Shown here one piece after another: positions 1-7,700 of a stretch of 31,615 bases of DNA. Under the pieces are notes generated by a model that was not told the DNA's origin, made no database searches, and saw only the letters and a program-made list of their open reading frames with translations. Each line of letters opens with the position of its first letter. Positions within the stretch are counted from its first letter, which is position 1. The translations under genes and the position numbers were made by a program. Source of the DNA: OMOG01 sp041485845 (GTDB taxonomy: Bacteria; Acidobacteriota; Terriglobia; Bryobacterales; Bryobacteraceae); contig JBGPKH010000021.1 of NCBI GenBank assembly GCA_041485845.1, positions 1 through 31,615 of the forward strand, given 5' to 3'.

Positions 1-2264
1 GACATAGCCGTGACCGTCAGGTCCCCCGGCAGCGTGTCCGTCACCGTCACGGTAGTCCCGTTGGTGGACGCGGTCCCGCTGTTGCCCACCGTAATGGTAT
101 AGCTCCCGGTCTGTCCCTGGGTGAAGTTCCCGGTGTGCGTCTTGGCGATGGTGAAGGCCGGCGCGGCCGGAGGGTTGATGATGGTCGGGTCGCTCGCCGA
201 GTCGTTGCCGGCATTGGTTTCCCCGCCGCCTGAAACACTTGCCTGATTCGTCACCTGGGACGAGGCGTTCGCCGCTACATTCACCGTCACGATGATGGCC
301 GCGTAGCTCGCTCCCGCCGCTAGAATGTCGCTGCGTGTACAGAACGGAGGTTGCACGCAACTCCAGCCAGTTCCCGACATGTTCGCCAGAGTCAGCCCCC
401 CGGGTAGGTTCTCCGTTACGGTCACCGTACCGCCGGTGGGGGCCGTCCCGCTATTGGTTACAGTAATCGTGTAACTAGCGCCATTCTGTTCCTGGGTGAA
501 GTTACCGGAGTGGGTCTTGGTAATCGTCAGATCGGGAGTCACTGCCACGCACGACGGGAATTTGAACGAGCCGATACGAGTTTGCCAATTGCCGCTGGCG
601 CCGTTGTTCGCGCTGCTGTAGTACTCGTTCGTGTACCAGAAGGTGCAGTCGTCGGCGGGATCCACGCTCATGGACGTGTAATCGCCCCAGCGATTGCAGA
701 TTCTGCCGCCACAGAAGTTGGTCTGAGAGCCCAGGCCCGCGATAAGTACGGTCTCACCCTGAGGCAGGATGTTGGGCGGATCGCTCACCAGCCGGCCGGC
801 ATACGCAATACCGGGATAGTTCGGAGGACTGTCGTTCGACGTGCTGTAGCCCATTGCGGCGTTGCCTGCGCTGTCCGCCGCGATGCTCGCCATCCAGCGA
901 TAGAGGGTCGTATCGGGTTGATAGATCTGCTGCTGCACAGGTGGGGTTGCAACGACGCTGCCTGTGACAGCGAGTTGCGCCCACTGCGGGACCGCCGGCG
1001 ATGAGATTGAGGTCTGTACGGTGTGAACCACCCAGAGCGATTCGGCGGCGCCCACTTTGCGATACTGCACCTTCTGCATCAGACGGTCGGGAAGGCTGTC
1101 GAGCAGGTTGCTGGTACCGGGTTGGGGGACGATGTCCGGATCACTCGGGAGTGTGTAACCTGCCTGCGATACATAGGAGATCGGGCCCAGGGCGCCGCCG
1201 CCGCCGCAGTTCGGGCCGGGGGTAAATTTTCGGACTGCGAAGGCGAAGAAATCCAAAGATTCCGAGACAAAATAGTTCGGAGTGCCGGCGGGAGGCATGG
1301 ATGCCGCCGACACGCCTAGCACGTTGCTTGGAATCATGGTAGCCGAATCGAAGGTAGGGTTGTTGAGAGGGTTGATGTATCCCAGCGCCCAGGTTAGCGG
1401 CGCGCCGGACTCCAGGTCGGACAGGCTGAAGGAGGCAAACTCCACGCCGGCGAAGGGTCCGCCGAGCGAAGCGAACACGTTGGCGCCCATATACAGGCAG
1501 CCATCGTTCCACACGCCGAACTTGGGATAGTCGTTGAAGCCACCCGGAGGAACACTCCCGTCTCCGCCAGGATCCATGCGCAGAGGGTATAGCCACCATC
1601 CGCCCGCCACCGGGTCACTGGTCTTGGCAACCGCAATGCATTCGTAAAACGGGCCATCGCTGAACGCAAATGCCACGTGGGTCAGGACAAAGCGGTCGTG
1701 CAGTTGATCGTAAAGTACCACCGGGTCGCCGGTGCCAAAGCTGTTGCACGGAGTTCCTCCAGGAGCGCCGCTCCACAGACTGTTCTCGGTAAACGCGGCG
1801 AGACGAGTGCCGGTCTTATCGTAAATGGCGTAGGCATCGTTGACTGCTTGTACGTAGTGGTTTCGGCCGGCCGCACCGTTCACGTCCGGAGGCCAACCCC
1901 CGCCGGCCTGGCCCCCGGTCACCGGGTCTGAGAAGCTCAACCCGGCAAAATTCCGATTCGGGCTGGGCATGTTAGCCGTCGGCACGTTGAGCGACGTCGG
2001 AACGGCCGTGTTCGGCTTACGGACCTTGGGCATCGGCAGGTCGTCCATTTTGACCTTCGGACCGGTAGCGCTGCCCGTTGGAAGCGCGGGCAGGTTGCGC
2101 ACATCCCCCTTGAATTCGCCCGGCCTGACTGCCGGCATTCCGATGGCGGGATTACCCAGCCCCTGGGCGGACAGATCTGCCGCACAAACAAGCGACATGC
2201 CTACGAGGGTGACCAGCGCTCGAGACCCGAACCGAGTCCAGAACTCGTGCAAGTGGAGTCGCAT
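1..2264 (-). CDS. Secreted protein with C-terminal DUF11 repeats (C-terminus beyond window)
   Basis: My translation of the minus strand is open from an ATG at 2264 to the window edge (754 codons). The first ~35 residues form a signal peptide (hydrophobic VTLVGMSLVCAA, then an SAQ-type cleavage site). Residues ~80-300 resemble a domain of large secreted bacterial proteins, with phrases such as PPDVNGAAGRNHYVQAVND, GDPVVLYDQLHDRFVL and NDYPKFGVWNDG. Two DUF11-type beta repeats follow, from residues ~572 and ~701, each opening with TITKTH or TIAKTH plus GNFTQ and containing YTITV.NSGTA. The second runs off the window. An in-frame ATG at 2294 is an alternative start; an in-frame stop lies just upstream of it and neither start has a strong Shine-Dalgarno. 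DUF11 repeats usually act as surface stalk or adhesion modules. The function of the N-terminal domain is unknown, so no enzyme activity is claimed. Confidence 0.8.
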   Translation of the reverse strand, partial: MRLHLHEFWTRFGSRALVTLVGMSLVCAADLSAQGLGNPAIGMPAVRPGEFKGDVRNLPALPTGSATGPKVKMDDLPMPKVRKPNTAVPTSLNVPTANMPSPNRNFAGLSFSDPVTGGQAGGGWPPDVNGAAGRNHYVQAVNDAYAIYDKTGTRLAAFTENSLWSGAPGGTPCNSFGTGDPVVLYDQLHDRFVLTHVAFAFSDGPFYECIAVAKTSDPVAGGWWLYPLRMDPGGDGSVPPGGFNDYPKFGVWNDGCLYMGANVFASLGGPFAGVEFASFSLSDLESGAPLTWALGYINPLNNPTFDSATMIPSNVLGVSAASMPPAGTPNYFVSESLDFFAFAVRKFTPGPNCGGGGALGPISYVSQAGYTLPSDPDIVPQPGTSNLLDSLPDRLMQKVQYRKVGAAESLWVVHTVQTSISSPAVPQWAQLAVTGSVVATPPVQQQIYQPDTTLYRWMASIAADSAGNAAMGYSTSNDSPPNYPGIAYAGRLVSDPPNILPQGETVLIAGLGSQTNFCGGRICNRWGDYTSMSVDPADDCTFWYTNEYYSSANNGASGNWQTRIGSFKFPSCVAVTPDLTITKTHSGNFTQEQNGASYTITVTNSGTAPTGGTVTVTENLPGGLTLANMSGTGWSCVQPPFCTRSDILAAGASYAAIIVTVNVAANASSQVTNQASVSGGGETNAGNDSASDPTIINPPAAPAFTIAKTHTGNFTQGQTGSYTITVGNSGTASTNGTTVTVTDTLPGDLTVTAM

Positions 2265-2374
2265 ACCGACTGTAACAGTCAACAACAGATTCATGAACTG
2301 TTAGAATACTTACAATAGCGCAGTGACTGATAGCCCGTCGATGTCCCTTTGGGAATACTACCTTCGGTAGATGG

Positions 2375-3451
2375 CTACGGTTCCGTGCCGGACGCGGGCA
2401 CGGCGCGCATGCCCTCTCTGGCGCGGTCGCGGAGCTCCCCGATATTCACGCCGGTGAGAGCGGTGGCCACCGCGCCGCCAAGCAATAGCGGAAGCGTCCA
2501 GGCGCCGAGAAGTATGAACGAGAACGTTTTCCCGTCGTTCTCTGGAAAATCAAACAGGCGGAGAGCCGCAATGCACGCCAGGTTCGCCACGCCCAGGTTC
2601 CCGGGAGCGTTGGGAACTACGGTGGCAAACCGGATGATGGTCACCACGGCGGCAGCGACCCACAGAGAATAGTCGGTCTTGTACGCCTTCAGAAGGGCAT
2701 AGAGGGAGAAGATATGCAGAGCCAGGTAAAGCAGGCTGATTAGCGCTGTGAAGCCTAGGGTGCGCAAGTTGCCCATGAGGTGGAGGCCTTCGACCACGTG
2801 GCGCAGCGTGGAGGCCCAACGGCCCTCGCTGATGGCCGCGTGTGCTTCCTGCTTGTGGACCACGATCCACAGCAGGAGAATCGCTCCCGCCAGGAGCAGC
2901 GCGCCGACCATCTGCACCACGAAGACGATCTGCTTCGGGATTCCGTTCACCAGGCTGGCCGTGATCATAAAGGCGACGAGCATCCAAAAGCCGTCAAACA
3001 GGCGTTCTACCGCGGCCGATGCGAATCCGACCGAAAGCCGCAGGCCGTTCCAGTGCGCCAGCAGATAGACGCGGATCAACTCGCCGACCCGCAAGGGCAG
3101 CACCTCGTTGGCGAACAGCCCGATATAGATCGCCTGCACCGTGCGCCAGAGTTTCAGCCTGGCCACCGGGCTCAGCAGCGTGTTCCACCGCCAGGCGTGA
3201 GCCACGTAGACGGAGAGATCGGCCGCCACGCCGAGCGCCACCCATTTCCAATCGAGGTCCCGGATCTTCGACAGGAGTTCACCGACAGGGTAGCCGTGGA
3301 GCACCCACAGAAGACAGGCGGCCGAAAGGCCGTAGCCCAGGGCTTGGGGAGCCCAGGCGGGAATCCTCCGGCGGGGAGGTTGAGCCACCTCTCCGGTCGT
3401 CGAGTCCACTGGTCCATCCACGCCTGTTTGGCCTGCCCGCACTGCCTTCAT
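2375..3451 (-). CDS. YbhN/LPG-synthase-type (UPF0104) integral membrane protein, flippase-like
   Basis: Predicted 358-residue polytopic membrane protein of the lysylphosphatidylglycerol synthase TM / UPF0104 family. Family features are the early ALGYGLSAACLLWVL helix, DLDWKWVALGVAADL, the charged loop PLRVGELIRVYLLAHW, the following ASAAVERLFDGFWML helix, and VVPNAPGNLGVANLACIAAL near the C-terminus. The family is linked to lipid or isoprenoid-linked substrate translocation in the inner membrane; the substrate here cannot be read from sequence. The frame stays open upstream to 3634, but that extension is arginine-rich, non-membrane and runs to within 21 bp of the divergent permease gene, so I chose the ATG at 3451 (MKAVRAGQ). 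No clear Shine-Dalgarno precedes it. It is transcribed away from gntP. Confidence 0.85.
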   Translation of the reverse strand: MKAVRAGQTGVDGPVDSTTGEVAQPPRRRIPAWAPQALGYGLSAACLLWVLHGYPVGELLSKIRDLDWKWVALGVAADLSVYVAHAWRWNTLLSPVARLKLWRTVQAIYIGLFANEVLPLRVGELIRVYLLAHWNGLRLSVGFASAAVERLFDGFWMLVAFMITASLVNGIPKQIVFVVQMVGALLLAGAILLLWIVVHKQEAHAAISEGRWASTLRHVVEGLHLMGNLRTLGFTALISLLYLALHIFSLYALLKAYKTDYSLWVAAAVVTIIRFATVVPNAPGNLGVANLACIAALRLFDFPENDGKTFSFILLGAWTLPLLLGGAVATALTGVNIGELRDRAREGMRAVPASGTEP

Positions 3452-3616
3452 GATAACGTGTCGTGCCGGGAGCCTCGTAAGAAGCGGCCGAGGCCACCGT
3501 TTTTGGCGGTCTGCCGCGCGGCATGCGCGCGCTTGTCTGGCAACCAGCCAGCGCCGCCAGGATCGGAGCGGAATCATGCCGGGAACCTTGCACAACGGCG
3601 AGCTCGCGATTAACGG

Positions 3617-3643
3617 TAGAATGCTGCTGGACACGCCAGGAGG
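3617..3643 (+). promoter_or_regulatory. Likely -10 box and ribosome binding site of the gntP-type gene
   Basis: In the 203-bp divergent gap, TAGAAT at 3617-3622 is a plausible sigma-70 -10 element. A perfect AGGAGG at 3638-3643 lies 11 nt before the ATG at 3655 and fixes that start over the longer upstream-open frame. TTGCAC at 3588-3593 is a possible -35, but its 23-bp spacing is too long, so the promoter part is tentative. The Shine-Dalgarno is solid. Confidence 0.5.
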
Positions 3644-3654
3644 CCTGTCCTACC

Positions 3655-4980
3655 ATGCACCTTCTCTTGCTGACGGCCGGCGCCATCGTCCTTCTGCTGG
3701 TTTTGATTCTGGCGGTGAGACTGCACGCGTTCCTGGCGCTGCTGATTTCCGCGATGGCCTTGGGTGTGGCCGCCGGAATGCCGCCGGACAAGGTCCTGAA
3801 GTCCATCCAGAGCGGCTTTGGCGAAGCACTGGGATTCATCGCGGTGGTGGTGGGACTCGGCGCTATGATCGGCCGCTTCCTGGAACATTCGGGCGGAGGG
3901 CGCGCGCTGGCCGACTGGCTGCTGGCCCGTTTCGGCAAAGACCGCGCGGCGTGGGCCATGCTGGTGGCGTCCTTTTTGGTGGGCCTGCCGATCTTCTTCG
4001 AGGTCGGGTTCGTCATCATGGTGCCGCTGGTGTGGAATCTGGCGCGCGAAACGCGGCGCTCGCTGCTGTTCTACGGATTGCCCATGGCTGCGGCCCTCAC
4101 CATCGCCCACTCGCTGGTGCCCCCCCATCCGGCCCCGGCCGCGGCCTCGCAACTCCTCGGCAGCGACCTCGGCCGCACCATCCTCTACGGCATCGCGACC
4201 TCCATCCCGATGGCGGTGGTCGCGGGAATCTTCTACGGCACGTGGATTGCAAAGCGTCTTTACATTCCGGTGCCGGAGATCGCTGCGGCCTCCATGGCGC
4301 CCAAGGAGAGCGGCCTTCCCGCGCCGCCGCTCCCGCTGGTGGTTCTGCTGCTCCTTCTCCCCGTGCTGTTGATCTTCGGAGCCACCATGGCGACCCTGCG
4401 CAACGTGCCCTTCCGCGCCGTCGCTGTGTTCCTCGGCCATCCCTTCACCGCTCTCACCATCACGGTGCTGATCGCGCTGTACTTCTTGGGCGTTCGCCGC
4501 GGGCTCAACCGCGAGCAGGCGGCAAAAATGGCGGCGGAATCGCTGGGGCCGATGGGCGCCCTGTTGTGCATCATGGGCGGCGGAGGCGCATTCAAGCAGG
4601 TCATCGTGGATTCCGGCGTCGGCGCGTACCTGGGCCAGTTGCTGATCACTTCGGCCATCTCGCCGCTGCTGGTGGTGTACGTGGTGGCCGCCGCGATGCG
4701 GCTCGCGCAAGGCTCGGCGACCGTCGCCATCATCACCGCCGCGGGGATAGTGGCGCCCATCGTGAAAGGCATTCCGGGCTACAGCCCCGAAATTCTGGTG
4801 CTGGCGCTGTGCTGTGGGGGCACCGCTTTTTCCCACGTCAACGATTCCGGCTTCTGGCTGGTCAACCAGTGCTTCGGCATGACCGTGCCCCAGACCCTCC
4901 AGTCCTGGACCGCCATGAAGATCGTCTCTTCCGTGGCCGGGCTGGGAATCGTGTTCGCCCTGCAGGCGCTGATACCATAG
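3655..4980 (+). CDS. GntP-family gluconate/sugar-acid:H+ symporter
   Basis: A 441-residue inner-membrane permease of the GntP family, which imports gluconate or related sugar acids by proton symport. Diagnostic stretches are GLPIFFEVGFVIMVPL, SLVPPHPAPAAASQLLG and, near the C-terminus, CCGGTAFSHVNDSGFWLV. Length matches the family's usual ~440 residues, and hydrophobic helices cover nearly the whole chain. The start at 3655 is fixed by an AGGAGG Shine-Dalgarno and by the family N-terminus (MHLLLLTAGAIVLLLV). No gluconate kinase or sugar-acid dehydratase is adjacent, so the exact substrate is open. The stop codon is 4 nt before the GTG of the pyrophosphatase gene, which suggests co-transcription. 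Confidence 0.93.
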   Translation: MHLLLLTAGAIVLLLVLILAVRLHAFLALLISAMALGVAAGMPPDKVLKSIQSGFGEALGFIAVVVGLGAMIGRFLEHSGGGRALADWLLARFGKDRAAWAMLVASFLVGLPIFFEVGFVIMVPLVWNLARETRRSLLFYGLPMAAALTIAHSLVPPHPAPAAASQLLGSDLGRTILYGIATSIPMAVVAGIFYGTWIAKRLYIPVPEIAAASMAPKESGLPAPPLPLVVLLLLLPVLLIFGATMATLRNVPFRAVAVFLGHPFTALTITVLIALYFLGVRRGLNREQAAKMAAESLGPMGALLCIMGGGGAFKQVIVDSGVGAYLGQLLITSAISPLLVVYVVAAAMRLAQGSATVAIITAAGIVAPIVKGIPGYSPEILVLALCCGGTAFSHVNDSGFWLVNQCFGMTVPQTLQSWTAMKIVSSVAGLGIVFALQALIP

Positions 4981-4984
4981 CAGG

Positions 4985-5719
4985 GTGGAGACGCGACTGT
5001 ACGACCTGGACCCCGGTCCGGACTGCCCCGAGATCGTCCGCACGATCGTCGAGATCCCCAAGAACTCCAGCAACAAGTACGAGTACGACGGGCAACTCGG
5101 AGTGTTCCGACTCGACCGGGCGCTCTATTCGCCCATGCACTATCCGGGCGACTACGGCTTCATTCCGGGAACCCTGTCGGAGGATGGAGACCCGCTGGAT
5201 GTGCTGGTGCTGGTGGACGAGCCGAGCTTTCCCGGAGTGTTGATCGCCGTGCGGCCGGTTGGTGTGCTCGAGATGGTGGACCAGAACGAACCCGACCAGA
5301 AGGTGCTGGCGGCGCCGAACCGGAATCCCCGGTTCGACCAGATTCACACCATCGACCAGGTCTTTCCCCACAACCTGCGCGAGATCGAGCACTTCTTCAC
5401 GATCTACAAGGAACTTGAAGGCAAGCGCACCGAGATGCGCGGCTGGCGCGGCCCGCGGCTGGCGCGGCCCGCGGGAGGCGCGGGACCTGATCCGGTCCTG
5501 CCGCGAGAGCTACCTCGGCCGTACTGGCCTCCCGGCCTGTTCTGCCTAGACGCCTTAGCTTTTCCCAATATGGGAATGCTGGGGATTTCGTGGGGCGGAC
5601 GCCCTGGTCCGCGCGGCCCCCCTGGCCCCGCCTTCGGTTTTCGCGACGGCCTGCCGGAAAAGTGGACGCTGCCCCACGCCCGCCGTAGTGATGATACAAG
5701 TGGTGCTACAAGAGATTGA
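4985..5719 (+). CDS. ppa: Family I inorganic pyrophosphatase, C-terminus altered by a 16-bp duplication frameshift
   Basis: Soluble cytoplasmic enzyme hydrolysing diphosphate to two phosphates, pulling biosynthetic reactions forward. Seen directly: the EYDGQLGVFRLDR substrate region, HYPGDYGFIPGT, the family I metal-binding signature DGDPLDVLV, FDQIHTIDQVF, and FFTIYKELEGKRTEM with the conserved Tyr-Lys pair. All catalytic residues lie before residue ~157. There a perfect 16-bp tandem duplication (5441-5456 and 5457-5472) shifts the frame, so the protein as read gains a Pro/Gly/Arg-rich tail and ends at 5719 (244 residues). Removing one copy restores EARDLIRSCRESYLGRTG and a stop at 5549, giving 182 residues, the normal size. 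The start is GTG 4985, 4 nt after the permease stop, with no strong Shine-Dalgarno, so translation is probably coupled. Confidence 0.88.
   Translation: METRLYDLDPGPDCPEIVRTIVEIPKNSSNKYEYDGQLGVFRLDRALYSPMHYPGDYGFIPGTLSEDGDPLDVLVLVDEPSFPGVLIAVRPVGVLEMVDQNEPDQKVLAAPNRNPRFDQIHTIDQVFPHNLREIEHFFTIYKELEGKRTEMRGWRGPRLARPAGGAGPDPVLPRELPRPYWPPGLFCLDALAFPNMGMLGISWGGRPGPRGPPGPAFGFRDGLPEKWTLPHARRSDDTSGATRD
5441..5472 (+). repeat. Perfect 16-bp tandem duplication inside the pyrophosphatase gene
   Basis: GGCTGGCGCGGCCCGC occurs twice back to back, at 5441-5456 and 5457-5472, with no mismatch. Sixteen is not a multiple of three, and the frame after the second copy encodes the expected family C-terminal helix, so the duplication is the direct cause of the frame change. 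The unit is very GC-rich, so replication slippage and an assembly error are both possible. Confidence 0.95.
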
Positions 5720-5731
5720 GTGAGGTGACGG

Positions 5732-6271
5732 ATGAACAGCCAACTCGGCCCCCTGCCCTGCCTGTTTTTTCTCGCGTTCCCGGGGCTCGCGCAGCAGCCG
5801 GTGGAGATCCGTGTGGACGGCGGCGCTACGCAGGGAGCCTTTCGCCCGCTCTACGCCTGCTTCGGGCACGACGAGCCCAACTACACGTACACCGCGAACG
5901 GCATGAAGCTTGTCGGCGAGCTGGCCGCGTTGATCCCTGTGCGCGTCCAGATCCGCGCCCACCATCTCCTGGTAACGGGCGATGGCGCCGCAGCCCCGGT
6001 CCGCCTGACCTTCGCGGCTGTTCCGAACGCGAGCGGGCGTGTGCTGGTGGAGCATTTCCGGATCGACGGCGGCCACAGCAACTCGTACACCCTGTGGAAG
6101 CGGATGGGATCTCCCGCGCAGCGGTCGCCCGAGCAATACGCCAGGATGGAAGCGGCCGGCCAATTGCAATTGCTGCGGTCGCCCGAGTGGCGGGCGGTGA
6201 AGGATGGGCGCGTCGCAATCGAATTCCAGTTGCGCCGGCAGGCAGTGTCGCTGGTGCGGGTGAGTTGGTGA
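5732..6271 (+). CDS. Internally deleted GH39-type beta-xylosidase relic (secreted)
   Basis: A 179-residue ORF with a signal peptide (CLFFLAFPGLAQ) that joins the two ends of a GH39 beta-xylosidase-like enzyme and lacks the middle. Residues ~22-85 match the family N-terminus (RPLYACFGHDEPNYTY, GMKLVGELAAL, RAHHLLVTGDG). From residue ~88 it matches the family C-terminus (VEHFRIDGGHSNSYTLWKRM, then GSPAQRSPEQYARMEAAGQL and RQAVSLVRVSW). Full-length relatives are ~500 residues, so ~330 residues are missing, including the TIM-barrel strands carrying the acid/base Glu (usually in a W-N-E motif) and the nucleophile Glu. The junction, at about 5984-6004, is in frame. No glycosidase activity is expected. 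The stop overlaps the GTG start of the next gene by 4 nt (GTGA), so the relic may still supply translational coupling. The family assignment comes from recalled family motifs, not a search. Confidence 0.75.
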   Translation: MNSQLGPLPCLFFLAFPGLAQQPVEIRVDGGATQGAFRPLYACFGHDEPNYTYTANGMKLVGELAALIPVRVQIRAHHLLVTGDGAAAPVRLTFAAVPNASGRVLVEHFRIDGGHSNSYTLWKRMGSPAQRSPEQYARMEAAGQLQLLRSPEWRAVKDGRVAIEFQLRRQAVSLVRVSW

Positions 6272-7584
6272 GGACGGATACGCTGCACAGCCTGGAGCGC
6301 TATTTCGAATTCCAAAAGCTCGGCGCCAACTGGCGGACCGAGATCCTCGCCGGATTTACCACCTTCATGACGATGGCGTACATCGTCTTCGTCAACCCCG
6401 CCATCCTGCACGAGACCGGTATGCCTCTCGCAGCGGTGACGGCGGCAACCTGCCTCTCCGCGGCGGTCGGCAGTTTCCTGATGGGCGGCTTCGCCAACTA
6501 TCCCATCGCGCTGGCGCCGGGCATGGGGCTCAACGCCTACTTCACCTACTCCGTCGTCAAAGGGATGGGGGTGCCCTGGCAAGCCGCTCTGGGCGCGGTC
6601 TTCCTTTCCGGCGTGGCGTTCTTCCTGCTGACCGTGTTGGGCGTCCGGCAGCTCATCCTCTCCACCATTCCCTATGAGCTCTACGCGGCCGTGGCCGCGG
6701 GCGTGGGTCTGTTCATCGCGCTCATCGGATTCCGCAATTCCGGAATCGTCGTGCCCGACCCGGCCACCACCGTGACGCTCGGCCGCCTCAACGACAAGAG
6801 CACCGCGCTGGCCCTGTTCGGCCTCCTGCTGATCGGCGCGTTGATGGCCTGGCGCGTGCGCGCCGCCATGCTGATCGGCATTCTGACTACAACCGTCGTC
6901 GGGCTGATTACCGGCGTCGCCAAGTGGACGCCGCAAGCCTACCACCTGGGCGACCTAGCCGCCACCGCGTTCCAGCTCGACGTGCGAGCCACACTGCGCA
7001 TCGGCTTCGTCGAGATCGTCTTCGTATTCCTGTTCATCGACCTGTTCGACAACATCGGCACGCTGGTCGCCGTCGGCAAGAAGGCCAACCTGTTTGACAA
7101 AGCGCACCACATTCCGCGCCTCAACCGCATTCTGCTTTCCGACGCCGCCGCCACTATCGTGGGCTCGCTCGCGGGCACGTCGACCGTGGTGAGCTATATC
7201 GAAAGCGCTGCGGGCGTGGCCGCGGGCGGGCGCACGGGAGTCACCGCCATCGTCACCGGCCTGCTCTTTGTCGCGGCCCTGTTTGTGGCGCCGGTGGTGG
7301 GCGCGATTCCCGCCGCGGCCACGGCGCCGGCGCTCATCATCGTGGGCAGCCTCATGGTGTCAGTCGTGGCGGAGATCGAGTGGCAGGATCCCGAAGTGGC
7401 CTTGCCGGCCTTCCTCACCATGATGACGATCCCGCTCTCCTTCAGCATTGCCAACGGCCTCGCCTTCGGATTCACGGCCTACGCGCTGATGAAGATCGTG
7501 CGCGGAAAATGGCGGCAGGTGAACTGGTTCGTGTACGTGCTGGCAGCGCTGTTCGTCGTGCGCTTTGTATACCTGGCGCGGTGA
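6268..7584 (+). CDS. NCS2/AzgA-family purine (adenine/guanine/hypoxanthine) permease
   Basis: A 438-residue inner-membrane transporter importing purine bases by proton symport. AzgA/PbuG-type features are the N-terminus ERYFEFQKLGANWRTEILAG, FTTFMTMAYIVFVNP, APGMGLNAYFTYSVV, FLFIDLFDNIGTLV and GTSTVVSYIESAAGVAAGGR. These include the substrate-binding half-helices and the conserved Glu of the SYIES segment. Size and helix content match the family. The GTG start at 6268 overlaps the TGA of the GH39 relic by 4 nt and gives a family-like N-terminus ~10 residues before the conserved LERYFEF; the frame is open further upstream, but that extension overlaps the relic. Xanthine, guanine and adenine cannot be distinguished from sequence alone. 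Confidence 0.92.
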   Translation: MRTDTLHSLERYFEFQKLGANWRTEILAGFTTFMTMAYIVFVNPAILHETGMPLAAVTAATCLSAAVGSFLMGGFANYPIALAPGMGLNAYFTYSVVKGMGVPWQAALGAVFLSGVAFFLLTVLGVRQLILSTIPYELYAAVAAGVGLFIALIGFRNSGIVVPDPATTVTLGRLNDKSTALALFGLLLIGALMAWRVRAAMLIGILTTTVVGLITGVAKWTPQAYHLGDLAATAFQLDVRATLRIGFVEIVFVFLFIDLFDNIGTLVAVGKKANLFDKAHHIPRLNRILLSDAAATIVGSLAGTSTVVSYIESAAGVAAGGRTGVTAIVTGLLFVAALFVAPVVGAIPAAATAPALIIVGSLMVSVVAEIEWQDPEVALPAFLTMMTIPLSFSIANGLAFGFTAYALMKIVRGKWRQVNWFVYVLAALFVVRFVYLAR

Positions 7585-7615
7585 GCGGCCACGTTCTACG
7601 GTTGCTCCTGGCCGC
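7585..7615 (+). terminator. Possible weak hairpin just after the purine permease stop
   Basis: GCGGCCA (7585-7591) can pair with TGGCCGC (7609-7615) across a 17-nt loop, directly after the TGA at 7582-7584. No T-run follows. It overlaps the end of the minus-strand fragment at 7596-7700, so this is a tentative call. Confidence 0.25.
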
Positions 7616-7700
7616 CGGGATAGTGCAGCAGTTGTCCCGCCAGGCCGAGCAGCAGAAACACGTAGTAGTAGGACCAGGCGGTGTTGAACCACACGACCAT
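7596..7700 (-). pseudogene. C-terminal membrane-anchor fragment of an unrecognised protein
   Basis: On the minus strand, 34 codons from ATG 7700 to TAG 7596-7598 read as a single transmembrane segment: WFNTAWSYYYVFLLLGLAGQ, then a short polar tail. The same frame is open upstream for only another dozen codons and then meets a TGA; the sequence beyond (to ~7800) has no convincing coding signal. It looks like the conserved last helix of a membrane protein whose upstream part has decayed. I do not recognise the family. A functional tiny membrane protein is possible, but there is no Shine-Dalgarno before the ATG. Confidence 0.35.

Noticed and set aside
2358..2370. CTACC-TTC-GGTAG hairpin between the DUF11 and flippase-like genes
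   Set aside because: Five base pairs with a 3-nt loop and no T-run in the direction of the gene ending there; too weak to call a terminator.
3452..3634. Longer start of the flippase-like gene at 3634
   Set aside because: The extension is basic, non-membrane and unlike family N-termini, and it would occupy the divergent promoter region up to 21 bp from gntP.
3450..5243. Long plus-strand frame overlapping the GntP and pyrophosphatase genes
   Set aside because: Its translation is Arg/Gly/His-rich with no family pattern, while another frame gives textbook GntP and pyrophosphatase. It is a high-GC shadow frame.
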